NCBI GenBank assembly: GCA_963921795.1
Contig: OY997639.1
Span: 55,316,426 to 55,380,425, forward strand
Origin: Nannobrachium achirus
Lineage: Eukaryota > Chordata > Actinopteri > Myctophiformes > Myctophidae
DNA: 64,000 nucleotides
Direction of reading: 5' to 3'
The position numbers and the translations under genes were made by a program. The notes under the pieces are model-generated. The model worked only from the letters and a program-made list of their open reading frames with translations, did not search any database and was not told the origin of the DNA. Positions 1-11,971 of the stretch are shown in pieces (the first letter of the stretch is position 1; the number at the start of each line of letters is the position of its first letter).

Positions 1-300
1 TCGCACATCCACGTGCACACAATAGTGAGCCCATAACATGGAAGCCAACGGTCTTTCTCATCTTTATCGTCCATTTTCTCCAAAAAACACTTTTGATGCC
101 AAGGATGGCATTGGATTCTCGCTAAAATAGCGAAAGTATAAAGGGATCCATCTTCCACTCCTGTTTACATCTGGACCAGAACTACTTCCGGGTGAATCGT
201 AAAGATCATCAAGTAGGAATTGTGAGCTCGATCTACTTCCGGCCTTCAAAATAAGAGACTGGCCGCGGACGGAGCAGGCGGCTGGCACGCTGGACATTTA
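1..300. other. No recognised feature
   Basis: Short open frames only, with no protein family recognised and no clear repeat ends. Confidence 0.5.
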
Positions 301-302
301 AC

Positions 303-1432
303 CCTTTCATGAGCAGCAAATGGGTATAAACACTAATCACAAAAAAACAGTAATGATCTAGAAGAAACGATAGAGTGCAAAGAGTAGTGCAAATAAATAA
401 GCAGAAAAAAAACATGGAGAAGATAAGATGCAGAGTAAAATACAATAGAATGTGCAGAGGGTTAGATAAATAAAGAAGATTCAAAGAGTAATGTAAATAC
501 AGTTTACAAATTTAGGCATTTAGCAGATGCTAATCATGTTTTGAAGGTATGGAGGATTGGAGGTGCCATACTTTTGGTTGCTTTGAAGGCCAGCATCAGT
601 GTTTACTCTGTGCGGACAGCAAAATGGAGCCAGCGGAGAAGGAGACTGAAAAATACACCAGGTTTATGCAGACTGTTCAGTTGTCAACTGTTTAAATAGC
701 CAAATTACTTCAATATGGTCCCTTCCCAAACAAATAAATAACCCCTTCTAGGATATAACAAGGACACTTAATGTACAGTACATGCCAAATAATTACCCTT
801 TATGTTTTCTTTTGTGTCAACTGCTTTAGTTGGTCATTTTGAAATGAGACAAAAACTCACTTCTTGTTAAAAACGTATTTGGGCACCCCTTGTAGAATGC
901 GGATCACCCAAGGGACATTTGTACCACATTTCATTTTAAGGTGTCTTTGCATCATCTGTCAACACTGTAAGCGACCATTTTAAATTTACTCACTTCCTGT
1001 TTCAGGTTATTTTGGAAAACCCTTCTAGGATGTTTTAGGATGACCAAGGAGGGACATTTGTGTGCCAAAGTGTATGCCTCTATGAGATTCTATTCTATTT
1101 TTTAGTCAATAGCCAACATTGTAGGTTGCCATTTTCAATATTGTCAGTAATTCACTTCCTGTTTAAGATTTCTTCGGGCACCGCTTCTAGTATGTCGTAG
1201 GATGACCCAAGGGACATGTGTGCCAAATGTTATGCTTTTTGGAGATTCTTTTGGTGTCTTTTGAGTCAACAGTTTAGGCGACCATTTTGAATTTTGTCCA
1301 TAACTCACTTCCGGTTTAAGATTTCTTTGGGCACCCCTTCTAGGATGTTTTACGATGACCCAAGGGACATCTGTACCAAATTTGGTGCTTGTATCCAACA
1401 TGTAACGTTTCAACCCTTATTTCCCACTACTA
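303..1432 (+). repeat. Composite repeat, copy 1 (unique head plus about 4 tandem units of 120-155 bp)
   Basis: The head (303-857) is closely matched by 45300-45699 and then 48865-49010. The tail (858-1432) holds about four diverged units, each with ACTTCCTG, GGGCACCCCTTCTAGGATG, GATGACCCAAGGGACAT and a GGCCATTTT block. It ends CGTTTCAACCCTTATTTCCC, as does the copy at about 49970. Class unknown; no transposase or reverse transcriptase frame is seen. Confidence 0.7.
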
Positions 1433-4400
1433 GGCTATATGTGCTTTTTATCCAACGAGAAACTATCTAGAAATGCTATACATCATGTTGGTACATATGA
1501 GCTCTTATCACATTTTCATTATTTTACTGTTCTCTTTATTCTAGCAGATGTATTATTTAGGTACCTCAGTGCTGGACCATATTTTCTCTCTCCAGTGCCC
1601 TTAATGCACACAGCAAGTCTTGGCTTAAGTCAAGAGTGTAAAAATTGATCCTTATGGATCACTTTTTACACAGTCCATTAAATTCTGTTTTTGCTGTGTT
1701 GAATGTGTTACACTTTGGGAAGCAAAGACAGAATGGCATGCAATAAAAAGAACTGACCTGTGCAATGAACCTGTCTCATTTCTATTTTATTAGTCTGTTC
1801 TAGATTACAACAATGGATGGAATTAGGAGAAAGAAGGAATGGCAAATTTAGTTTATTTAATTTTTAGTTATTGTACTAACATCTCAGTGTCTCTTACTTT
1901 GTGTCACTTGAGAAAATTAGATTCTCGTTGCATCTTCTTAACATAACTTTCATCTCCCCTTCTTACTTCATCTGCCCTGCATAAGCGGGCAGCCATTATT
2001 GAGTCTTAACCTCTGATTGTCTTCATTGACCGTGCTCTGAAGAAAGAGCGTAATGATTTAGGATTTTTATTAGCTGTAATTACAGGTAGAGCATCACATC
2101 AAGAGTCAGAGAGAGGCAGCCCATGGGGAAATATTAGTAGGCGATTAGGCTCCATTAGCCAGTGAGGAGAGTTACCACACGTTTGCTGCTTTACATCTAA
2201 TGGTAATGAAGCACATAGACAAAAAACAATAGCGGAAAACTACAACAGGAGCTCTATTCTCCTGCATCTAGATATATGATACTGTAAATGCTTTATTTTG
2301 TCCTTGTGGAAATTCGGAAAGGCAAGCAGCCATTAGGAGACACAACTCACAACACTTAATATGCAAACAATAAATAGACAGATTCAACAATTCACATGAT
2401 ACAAAATGAGAAACAAGATCTCTAAATGTAACTTCACAATTTTGTGTAAAGGTACAGTAGTTTAATGCCATCTTGCTGCACTGTTTCCGAATTTTTAATG
2501 AAGTATTCAATCGGTCAATCAACATAAAGGGGCAAACAAAAGGTTGCACTTTAATGTTATTCGATGCTACTTTTGAGTATTATACAGCACACTGTAGGCA
2601 AATTGTTTTTGGATACTTGCTGCATAAGGAGGAACAATGGCCATTTTGATTGGCTGCAGTGTGCATTCACTGAGGCTCACGATAGCCAGTAATGGACATG
2701 ATGGAGCAGAGGCACATTTAAGGAAGGTACGCTCTTCCTGTGGAGAGAGTGGAAGATGGATGCCTGGCCCCCTGCCTCACTGCCAGGCAGATGGGAAAGT
2801 CATAGGGCCGTTGTCCAGACAGTGAAGATACCTCAGGATTAATTTGTTTATGGAGAAAAAGGGACACGTTAGGCACTCTATGGAATACCTCTTAAATTCC
2901 CAACCTGCTTTGACTGGAAGCAGCCTTGCCAGGCAAAACCAGGACATGCCAGTCCAAATCAGCACTTGTGCAGCCTTTCAAAGCAGAAGACAGGCTTAGT
3001 TGTTCACTCACTCAGCAGGTTTGCTTGACAATATCATTCACTGTCATTGAATAAATAAATGTATTTTAAATCAGTAATCCTTCTGTCATAAATATTCTGG
3101 CTGAGGTCAGAGCAGGCATGCTTACCAGGGACAACCTCATTCAGAATGGAAATGTGATGCTCTTTTGTGTAAAAGCTAAAATGGGGGACTTTTTAATTAG
3201 ATTACACAATATCTAGCCAACATTAAGTCTTAGTTTTATTTTCCCTCCGAGTAGAGAGATGGGAAACTGAGGACAGAGAGAGGGAGAAGGACAGGCAACA
3301 CCGCTTAAGTCTTAGGATTGTTATTAATATTGTACATGAAAATGCCACGCTTTGCAGCTTGACCAGTAATTAACATCTACTGTATGTGTCTGTTGTGTCC
3401 TTAGCACAATCTTCATTTAATTAAATTCTTAGTCATTCTAATTTGTTATCCAATTTAAGTTGCAAATTAGAAGAAGTCAATGATAGTGGAACACAAGCCA
3501 TAATGATGATGAATATGTCATGTTTTACCAATGGCAATACATTACACATCAAAATGCATGCAGAGTGGTGTTCGTACATACACAGAATTACTGTAATTTA
3601 TTTTAGATGGAAACAATTTGGTTCCTTATTAACAAAGAAACATTTGCCACATTTGAGTTTGAATATTTCCTGAGGCAAAAAAATGTACATTTCACTGTTT
3701 GACGAACCCCTCACTTTTACTCAATAGAGAGCATCACAGATTGACCCAAAGAGCAGTTCTCATAAGTCCATACTTAAGAGTTATTCATACACTTCTCAGC
3801 CCTGAACGCTCTCCTGTGGCTCAAAGCCCCTTCCGGCAGCTTAGTTTCTCTTCATAGCCATAGTCAGAGAGGTGTAGAGTGCAGACTAGCCCTCTCAATC
3901 CCATTTAGTGGACATGGAGCCAGTTAGCCACAGATTACCTGACTGCTCCACAACTGTCACTCAGTTGGCTACTGTACAACGACAATTAGGTCCACAAGAA
4001 AAAGCTTTACTCTAGGAGCGTGCTCAGAACGTGCCTGCCTGCTGTCTTTGTGGATGTCTGCTGAGTCTGACTTCTTCTCTGTGATGTGCTGTTGGTCTGA
4101 CAGGCTAAGGGGCCATGTGTTTCTCTGCGAGGATCTGGCCTTTGGGGCTCTTGGCAAGGAACTATATTATTGAGAAATGAGAATAGAGCTTTGTGTCTCT
4201 GTTTCTGAGCAGGTGCCAAACACAGGGGTGTGATGACAACTTTGGACATTTGTGCGGGGTGTGATTTGCATTTCTGAAAGAAAGTATTCTTTCAATACTT
4301 TATAACGCGAGACCATGACTCCAACATTCCGCTTATCTGTAATATTCATTTTCACGAAGGCAATCAGTGGACTGCAAGTACACAGGTTCACAACACACAA

Positions 4401-5950
4401 TTTCATTTCATATTTTTGTATATATTTAAATGTCATATTTGTTGGGCCTGGGCAATTTGATCTTTGATTAAGGAACCTCCTTCAAGCCAGTTAAGATAAG
4501 ATACAACACATCTCTAATTTTCCCATGACTCCACTCATCCTTTGAACGCCATACGTCTCTGAATGGAATTACTTAGGAGCTTACAGTAACTTGGAGCCAC
4601 TGGGGGATGAAGCTGTTTGAAAGCCACACCTATGGATGTTTGCCAGAGTGACCTTAATAGGGCAGAGGTCCATGTGGATGAGAGACTATGATTCTATTAC
4701 GTTGGATTCAGGGTGTGGCAATTATCTCAGGAACAGCACATACAGTGCTGCTGTGAGGGTCTGCTGCACCTATTACTCCCCAAAGTGTTTCAGCAGCACT
4801 TTCCTTCTTTGGTGTCACTTGGCCCACGGGCTGTCAGGCAGATCACAAACACCCCATAATAAAGGAAGATGAGGGATTACAATGGGCATGAGATGGGCTT
4901 CTCTATCTCCCAGTGAAACATGACCCCCACTGTAGCCCTGAGCATTAACCAGCAACAACGGCTTGGAGCAAGTCACCTCAAACATGCAAGCACACAACTA
5001 CACAGAGTCATTGTAATATAAATTGGGAAAACAACTGTTCACTTTCAAGTCGCTTCTCCTTCTTCTTTCCTCTCCAGCAGTGACCCTATATAGCCCCACT
5101 TTACATTTCCTTCATGCTAGAGCGATTCCCCATATTTTTGTGACTGGGGGTCAGAACCAATTGACTGAAAATGACTGGAAAGCCCATTCTTTTCCTGGAG
5201 CTTCTGATCCACCACCAAAACTAACTATGCCGTCAGCACTGGGAATATCGCTCCGACAGGACAAACTAATCCAACCCACCTGGAAATCCAGTTATCTCAG
5301 TGAAGAGAGGATGAGGGGGTGGGGAGAAAAAGTCCAATGGAAGAGTTGGACAGTGAAGCAGAGGAATGGAGGGGTGATATGTTCTTTATATTCCAATTTT
5401 GTCATCATTCAAAGTTTCAGGAGCAATATCACCTTGAGAGCCAACGTTATTTAACCCATTAAAATAGTACACTCAAGGTCGTTACTAGGGCATCCAATGA
5501 TGGATCTTTGGGGCTGTTTGAATACAGGCCCCATTATTGTTTCAGCCCACATTTTAGTGTCCCAGCCCAGCACTCAATGTGTCGTCTAGATAGTTCATCT
5601 TATTTACTTCTTGAGATCACTCAGCCAAAAGAAAAGGATGAGCTTAGGAGTTTGACTATCACTTCTGCTCGACTGATTCAGTGTTGCTCCCCACTAACAA
5701 ACTGGGGATTGTCAGTTGTTTGTCATTGCTACTGCCTTGAAGTCTTCTCCAATCACAATTAGACGGTTTTGCCTGCATTATATTTATTAACAGAGGTATT
5801 ATTAAAAAAGTAAATAGTAGTATGTTGTTGTTGTTGTTTTTTCCCCCCAACTTGCTCTGCTTTACACATGCTCTACCCAGCTCATGACGATAACTCACCC
5901 TCTTATTTTGGAGCATAACAAGGACTGAATGACTCCATACTCTCCTGTTT
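1433..5950. other. Single-copy intergenic DNA, no gene recognised
   Basis: Open frames here (the longest is 143 codons at 5023-5454) show no recognisable domain and no splice structure. A TAAT-rich stretch at 2035-2190 is listed separately. Confidence 0.5.
2035..2190. promoter_or_regulatory. Candidate conserved non-coding element, TAAT-rich
   Basis: Contains at least five TAAT/ATTA cores, including TAATGATTTA, TTATTAGCTGTAATTAC, GCGATTAGG and CCATTAGCC, in DNA without simple repeats. Such clusters are typical of homeodomain-bound developmental enhancers. No alignment was available. Confidence 0.25.
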
Positions 5951-5984
5951 AAGTGAGGTCACCAGAGAAAGGTCAGGCTTGCTT

Positions 5985-6250
5985 GATTGCTCCTAATGAA
6001 ATAGAAATTCTAATCATGGCACTGGAGCCCCCTAGACCCCGACATCTCCCGTGGGTAATGCCATTCGGGGCAAGGAGAGAGAGACGAAAGCCCATGCATC
6101 TCATCCCGGACATTAACACAGTTGTAATTAGAAAGCAGAGAGGAAGATGTTTTCAGATTCTTGTCTCCGTTACATCATTAGCTGGACCGCATAAAATGTG
6201 TCATTGCCATGGGAGAAATTGGCTGTAATGTTGAGCATTAAACATCAGCT
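5985..6250. promoter_or_regulatory. Candidate conserved non-coding element
   Basis: A mixed-composition, repeat-free stretch with several homeodomain-type cores: GTTGTAATTAG, ATCATTAGCTGG, GGCTGTAATGTTG, GCATTAAACATC. It lies about 5.7 kb upstream of tent5a. Conservation is inferred from texture only. Confidence 0.28.
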
Positions 6251-6299
6251 TTATTGTTGTTACTGGTCAATGCATGTTCAGACAAGTAAATGATTCAGG

Positions 6300-6405
6300 A
6301 TTTACTGTCCTAAATCATGAATGACGGGAAAGATAGACAGACAGGTGGGAGAGAGAAGGGGAAACTTAGGCTTCGGTCGGATTCAAACCTAGGTCAGCTG
6401 CAAAA
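6300..6405 (-). mobile_element. tRNA-derived SINE fragment
   Basis: On the minus strand it has a B-box-like AGGTTTGAATCCGACC followed by a C/T-rich body (reverse of GGTGGGAGAGAGAAGGGG), like the SINEs at 29103 and 37276. Ends are eroded. Confidence 0.55.
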
Positions 6406-7734
6406 GGTACTTATTCATGTGGTTTGCTTTCTTGCTCGCTGATCCTCCGGGGCATCCCCAGGTTTGATTGTCTTACCTGTGCAAACTAGACAGAGACTCT
6501 CTGCTGGGGGGGGGGGGGGTTGCGCTTCATGGCAGATAAATCCATCTCATGCTGTTAGTTGACTGGCACTGAAAATAATAGGTCCCACAGGTCTCTTGTT
6601 TCAATTTATTGGGCTGAACTGTCCAGAAGAGCGTTCAGTAACCTCAGAAGCAAACTGCATGATTGTAAAAGATGAGTTTATGAGTAGGTGATGGCAAGAG
6701 TCCTTTTCCCCATGCAGCTGAGCTCTCCAACCTTCTGAACAAGGAAATGCAGCTAAAGCTTTTGGAAAGGCAGCAAAATACTAATTGTTTTCAAACGTGA
6801 TAGACATAATTGAATATAGCATCTGATAAGAGAGTAAACCATACACAGGAGACAAAACTGATATCATACATGACTCTCGATAGCCACGAATCAATTAAAG
6901 TGTTCGATTATGATGGGTGATGATGAAGATTAATGAGCTGTGTGTAGATAGTTCCCACAACAACTCAGGAATAAAATATCTGTTCAGTGAATGAATGATA
7001 TATACTGGCTGTCTCTATGACGACCACTTTGATTTAGCGCTGGAGAGGGCTAGTGCACAGTCAGTGAACTGCTGTGGAACCGGCCATCGTTCAGAGCTAC
7101 CGTAGCTCTGCACCTGGGAAACACATTGACAAAGCTGCTCCAGGTCCATTTAGGCTAACTAATAGTTCCACATAGATTTCCAGATGTGCAGGGTTCTGTT
7201 TCAGAGATGTGTCCGATCACTCTGATATCCACCAGCACCGATCAAAAGCAAACTTTGAGCGAGAAGCAGCCAACAACAAATTTGTATGAAATGATATCAA
7301 ATGTATCTTCTGTAAAAACACTGATATCAATTTAGAGGGTCTTTACCAACAAATAAGAGAACCCCTTGTTCATGCTGCTGTTGTATTGTTTTTCATATGA
7401 AATGATTACATCATCAAAGTGTACTTTGCAAGCCAAACCCCACAAATCCTCCAGTTCTAGGCAACACAGAAGGGACTTTTTTCTTATTTCCACTAAGGTA
7501 TATTAATGACAGTTCAATGTTGAAAATGGGTGGTTTTCTCCTTTAATATTGTACCTGGTGCCAATGGGCCTTAGCGACTGCTTTGAATTTATCTTGAATC
7601 ATATTGTATCATTAACACACTACATTGAATGAACACTTTTCTTTTGTTAAAAAAAACCCACTGACAGACTTAACCACTTTGAACGTGGTGTCCCTGGGCA
7701 TATCATTATAGGCACTAGGCAGAAATGTTCAAAA
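6406..7734. other. No gene recognised; includes a G13-14 run near 6507
   Basis: Apparently single-copy DNA with no coding or mobile-element signature beyond the short poly-G at about 6507-6520. Confidence 0.5.
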
Positions 7735-7759
7735 ATAGCAGCTCTACAAAGCTCACAAC

Positions 7760-8297
7760 ATGTCATATCACAACGCAATAATACGGAGATGCATGTTTCC
7801 TACCCCAGTCCTGGCCACCCTTCACTGGCTCCCTGTTAAATTTAGAATAGATTTTAAGGTTCTTTTATTTGTTTTTAAATCCCTTCATGGCCTGTCACCC
7901 TCTTATCTATCTGATTTAATCAAACCCTATGTCCCCACCAGAGCCTTGAGGTCCGCGGACAAGATGCTGCTGGAGGACACCCTTACAACTAATAAGAGTA
8001 GAGGTGACCGCGCTTTTGCCGCTGCGGGCCCAAAGCTCTGGAATATGTTGCCCTTCCCCATTATATCCGCCCAGTCAATTGGTGCTTTTAAATCTTTGCT
8101 AAAAACTCACCTCCATTGCCTTTAGTTGTATATAGTTCTTTCTTTCTGTTCTGTCTTAATTTCTGCATATTTGGTTTTGTGTCATTGCATTTTAAGTATT
8201 GTTGTTTCTGTATTATTGATTTTACCATGTGCAGCACTTTGGTCAGCTCTGCTGTTGTAAATGTGCTATAAATAAAGGTTGATTTGATTTGATTTGC
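7760..8297 (+). mobile_element. LINE 3' end (L2/CR1 type): reverse transcriptase C-terminal tail plus 3'UTR
   Basis: The frame to TAG 8123-8125 reads LATLHWLPVKFRIDFK, LHGLSPSYLSDLIKPY, RGDRAFAAAGPKLWNMLP and FKSLLKTHL. This is the typical C-terminal region of fish L2-like polymerases. The 3'UTR follows and ends in a GATTTGATTTGATTT tail. It is 5'-truncated, so the polymerase core and endonuclease are missing. Confidence 0.88.
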
Positions 8298-8973
8298 CCA
8301 TATTGAAATAACAGGTAAAGAATATGCTACTATAGGCTCTCCTGTAGAGGGAGTGCACAGTGCAGGCAGAGAGCTCCCACAGGCTCTCAGAGCTAAAGAC
8401 TGTGCCACAGACCAAATGGGATAATCTGGGTTTACAGAGCTGGGGCAGCAGTAGTGACGCAGGGCTTTACATTGCTTGATGGATCCTCCATGACAGCTGC
8501 CCCAACCTGACATGGCCTTTCTGACCCTCCACCCCATAGTTTCCGCTTCCAAGTGACCCCTGGCTTTTCACATCACCCTTTAGCCTCTGTCACCCTTTAG
8601 CCTCTGATCTTTGGTGCTGATCAAGCTGTTGGAAGTATAGGCTATGAATGCTAATGTAAGATTATTTCAGAATTCCCAATTCATTTAATCAGATTATTCA
8701 GCACAAATTAAGCTCAAGAAACAGTTCTAGTCTTGCATTGATCTATTCTAGAGAATTGGCAAATATTTGACGGCACTACAGACGGGTGTAGCATGATTGT
8801 GCTATCTTTCTGACATTGACACATTCATTGCCCCTCTTCATTTATCGAATACAATCCCCCCCACTCCTACATAATTGATGGCGGCCTGGGATAAAGATCA
8901 CGTTGGTGTAAATGAAGGTGTTAAATGTAAAGATGGTTTCTCTACCTGGAGGTGTTACTGTCCCTTTACTGCA
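8298..8973. other. No recognised feature
   Basis: No gene or repeat signature seen; reverse-strand frames over the LINE boundary are accidental. Confidence 0.5.
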
Positions 8974-9072
8974 CAGTAAAATCCCGAGAGTTAATGTAAC
9001 TCTTGAGTGTTAAAAAGGAACCAAATAGACCCGGGTCCATTTGGTCCTATTTGTACACTTGATTTTACAGTG
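8974..9072. mobile_element. Short MITE with CAGTAAAATC/GATTTTACTG-like ends
   Basis: About 100 bp bounded by ACAGTAAAATC and GATTTTACAGTGT. The interior contains AACCAAATAGACCCGG, also found near the ends of the foldback element at 28093-28686, so the two are related. Confidence 0.6.
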
Positions 9073-9271
9073 TGCTGCAAGGAATGAGATAAATGTCTGA
9101 GCATCGGTTCTCTGTCTGAGATCCTGAATGAAAGGCATTACAGTTTACCCATCCATTACCCTGCCTCTGCACCGCTGTCATCACATCACAGGCTGACGAC
9201 GTGCATTTGTGTCTGCTTTCTCACACTCAGCTGGTAGCACACTCCCACAGGGAGCTGGGGGAGTTCTAAAT

Positions 9272-9273
<2 letters not shown>

Positions 9274-9345
<72 letters not shown>

Positions 9346-9364
9346 GAGAGAGAGAGAGAGAGAG
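9274..9364. repeat. (CA)n then (GA)n compound microsatellite
   Basis: CA units from 9274 to 9340, then GA units to 9364. Confidence 0.95.
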
Positions 9365-9432
9365 GGTGGACAGCCTGAATTCATAGTATTTGTTGAGACA
9401 ATTAAGTAAATAAACCCTATATGTACACTTAA

Positions 9433-9573
9433 ATGAGTAGTTCACCCACCATGAAGCCTTGCATTCATTGAATTTTTGTCACATTCCTAATCCAACTGGC
9501 GGAGTCTTCGGTAGTCTCCATTAAGTCGAAATAGAAAATACGTATTTTTTTGGGGTGAACTAGGACTACACCT
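9433..9573. mobile_element. Small TTAA-flanked MITE (piggyBac-type target)
   Basis: TTAA at 9429-9432 and 9574-9577 flank a 141-bp segment with imperfect inverted ends (GTAGTTCACCC and GGGGTGAACTA). No coding capacity. Confidence 0.5.
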
Positions 9574-9604
9574 TTAAGGTGACCAGGGTCACAATACAGA
9601 AATA

Positions 9605-9657
9605 AAATAGCCAATCTACAAGCTCACTAAAGTGAGGCTTCTTAGATCTGCTATGTC
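9605..9657. repeat. Degenerate copy of the AGCAGATCTACAAGCTCACA hairpin
   Basis: AAATAGCCAATCTACAAGCTCAC then, after a short loop, a diverged right arm ending AGATCTGCTAT. See the hairpin finding. Confidence 0.6.
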
Positions 9658-9721
9658 GCCTATTATGTAATTCCCAGTCCCAGAATACTCTAAGGTTGAT
9701 GTGGTTAAGTGGTCTGGTCGC

Positions 9722-10117
9722 TAGGGCTGTCACGATATGACATTTTACATGACGATTAATTGTCACTCAAATAATTGGCGATTAACAATTTAATTGTGTT
9801 TTTGTTGTTGATAATTACATTTCTGTTTGGCTTTTAGGCTTTGAAGTGGCACATGGTAGATGTGACACATAACCTAAATATACAAAGAAATTACTGACAT
9901 AGTCTATTTGACAACTTACTACTTAAAAAATAACTTTGATGGTGGAAATAGCCGATCTACATGCTCACAACGCGTCGCGTTGTGAGCTTGTAGATCTGCT
10001 ATTTCCACTATTTCTGACATTTTTCAACATTCACGATTATGACGATTATGACAAAATAATTGTGATAATGTCAAATAATCACGATTAGACGATTATGTAA
10101 TAATTGTGACAGCCCTA
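9722..10117. mobile_element. Non-autonomous hAT MITE, family TAGGGCTGTCACGAT
   Basis: 396 bp with inverted ends TAGGGCTGTCACGATAT and ATTGTGACAGCCCTA, flanked by a perfect 8-bp duplication CTGGTCGC (9714-9721, 10118-10125). No transposase. The interior carries a hairpin at 9942-10008. Confidence 0.93.
9942..10008. repeat. Internal hairpin (33-nt arms, 1-nt loop)
   Basis: Left arm 9942-9974, right arm 9976-10008, two mismatches. Core AGATCTACAAGCTCACAACG; outer flank GTGGAAATAG/CTATTTCCAC. Confidence 0.9.
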
Positions 10118-10125
10118 CTGGTCGC

Positions 10126-10702
10126 TGAATGTATAGGCTGGGTGAGGACTGGAGTTAGAAGCCCTGCCCTTTAAAGGTTATGGGCTCTGGGACTAGCTGG
10201 GTCTGGGGGTAACAAATTTATGTCGAGATTACAGGGAATATGGTTCTCTGTGTTTACAACACTAAATATTCCTGCCCAAATCCTTAGGTGATATGACAAA
10301 ACTGCTTACAGATTTGAAGCATCAGTGTAACATCTGCTAGAATCTTCTGGTCCTTATAACAATAGTGCAACATAATACAGAATCCACACTCTTTCCAGCC
10401 ATCCCACAGGGGGCGACACGGTAACGTCATCTAATGTAGTTTTGGCCGGCATCATTTGATATATCAGTTGCTGTTGGGTTGACAGACAATTAAATTGAAT
10501 TCTAAAGTAAATAAATCATTTGCTTTTGGAATGTTTTAATTTGGGAAGGATAGGTTTTAATACATTTTGCATCTAACTCCGTTGTCATATGGGGCAATTA
10601 CATGCAAAATTGAAAACTTAAATTAAGCGTTTTATAGTATAAATACCACACACAGTGGAGACTGTAAAGAAAGTTTACATTGCTGAAATCTGCAGTGGTT
10701 AG
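10126..10702. other. No recognised feature
   Basis: AT-rich spacer between two hAT-type elements; no gene seen. Confidence 0.5.
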
Positions 10703-11116
10703 CAGTGGTGTAAAGTAACTGAGTACATTAACTTAAGTAGGCCTGTAGGCCTACTAAAATACACTTTTGAGCTATTTGTAGTATAGGCTATTGAGTATTT
10801 CCAATTGACAATACTTTTACTTCTACTCCAATAGGTCTACATTTATTTGAAAACTTTAGTTACTTTGTAGATTTTAAATATTATTACAAAACATACATTA
10901 ACCACTTGTCTATTTTCAAATCATGTTATTATTCCTGTTTACAAACATAGGCCTACTTTTAGTTTTGGCATTTTGATGCCAATACTTTTAGACTTTTGCT
11001 CAAGTAAATTCTGAATAGCAGACTTCTACTAACAGAGTGATTCTTCATTGTAGAATTGATACATTTACTCTCGGCCTAAGTAAAGAATGTGAGTAGCCTA
11101 CTTTTTTCCACCACCG
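10703..11116. mobile_element. hAT-type MITE, family CAGTGGTGTAAAGTAAC
   Basis: 414 bp from CAGTGGTGTAAAGTAACTG to TTTTTTCCACCACCG, flanked by GTGGTTAG (10695-10702) and GTGGCTAG (11117-11124), a 7/8 match. The interior has the AAGTAxTTTTACTT-rich composition common to this fish repeat. It sits immediately upstream of the tent5a 5' region. A fragment recurs at about 46640-46817. Confidence 0.85.
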
Positions 11117-11951
11117 GTGGCTAGTAGCCTACTGGTTCAGCCACTCGATCTCCCTACTTACCCTCGTTGAAAGGATAAGAGAGGGGCGTGGTGTGAATTA
11201 CGGCTGGAATTTCTAGCCTAAAGACCTGCCTCTTGCAGAAGAACGGAGCATGTCCAGTGGACAGGCAACGGTTAATTCAGAGGATCTGATCAAGCAATTA
11301 AATAAACAGACAGTGGCAAACAACTTGGATTTCCTGACCACGTTCAAGTTCATTAACCGGATTGTATTTCTTGCTAAACGAAGAAGAAATGTAGGAGTCG
11401 TGCGTTAAAATCCACAAGATTCCTCAGAGAGTTGTTCATGGGCGAGAAGGTGCCAAGTGCGACTCGAGGCTCTTGACTTGAAGCAGCGTATTCATGCAAA
11501 TTCATAAAATCATAGGCGTGCCTTTGGGCGATGGAGTCACAGGCGGAAAGGCAAGCCCGCTGGAACATCAACGATCTTCAAAGAGGCGCTCAGACACATT
11601 AGCAGCGCCACCAGAGGAAATGCTTCACGCGTTTTAAAAGCAAGGCGAAACCAGAGAAAGTAACGGCACGGTTCACAGTGACTCCTCCACGGTCATCGAC
11701 TACTGCGCGACTCTCCCACTGCTGGACCCACGTATTGCGCACAGCGCATCGCAGCATTCACCATCTGCCTTAACAGTTACTTTTATCTTTATTTAATTGC
11801 ATTTTTTTTACTTCAGTCAGTTTACAGTCGTGAATGAAATTAACACCGCACAACTTTGTCAATTTTGTGCTTGAATTCGCGACATTTCAGTTTTACTTTC
11901 TTGAGAGACTTGATCAAATCTTCTTCGCAGTTCCTGTTATTAATTTCCACA
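11117..11951 (+). promoter_or_regulatory. tent5a: tent5a promoter and 5'UTR region (boundaries uncertain)
   Basis: The stretch between a hAT-type element and the start codon is locally CpG-richer than its flanks. A GGGGCGTGG (Sp/KLF-type) box lies near 11182. A TTTTAAAAG TATA-like sequence lies near 11632. A T-rich run followed by ACTTCAG near 11808-11816 resembles a splice acceptor, so the 5'UTR may be split with its first exon farther upstream. The transcription start cannot be fixed from sequence alone. Confidence 0.45.
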
Positions 11952-11971
11952 ATGTCAGAGGACGAGAGTAG
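11834..11971 (+). other. Candidate upstream ORF overlapping the tent5a start codon
   Basis: An ATG at 11834 opens a 45-codon frame out of frame with the main ORF. It runs past the main ATG (11952) and stops at TAG 11969-11971. Its start context is weak (T at -3), so leaky scanning would be expected. It matters only if the mature 5'UTR includes 11834, which it would if the acceptor-like site near 11816 is used. Confidence 0.35.

Noticed and set aside
5023-5454. 143-codon open frame starting with a hydrophobic segment
   Set aside because: No recognised domain, no splice context, and the length is within chance for unselected DNA of this size.
8088-8552. 154-codon reverse frame
   Set aside because: It begins in single-copy DNA and runs antisense into the LINE 3'UTR; no family similarity.
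11856-11951. Possible 32-residue N-terminal extension of tent5a in frame
   Set aside because: The in-frame extension has no ATG (it would need TTG) and shows no similarity to TENT5 N-termini.
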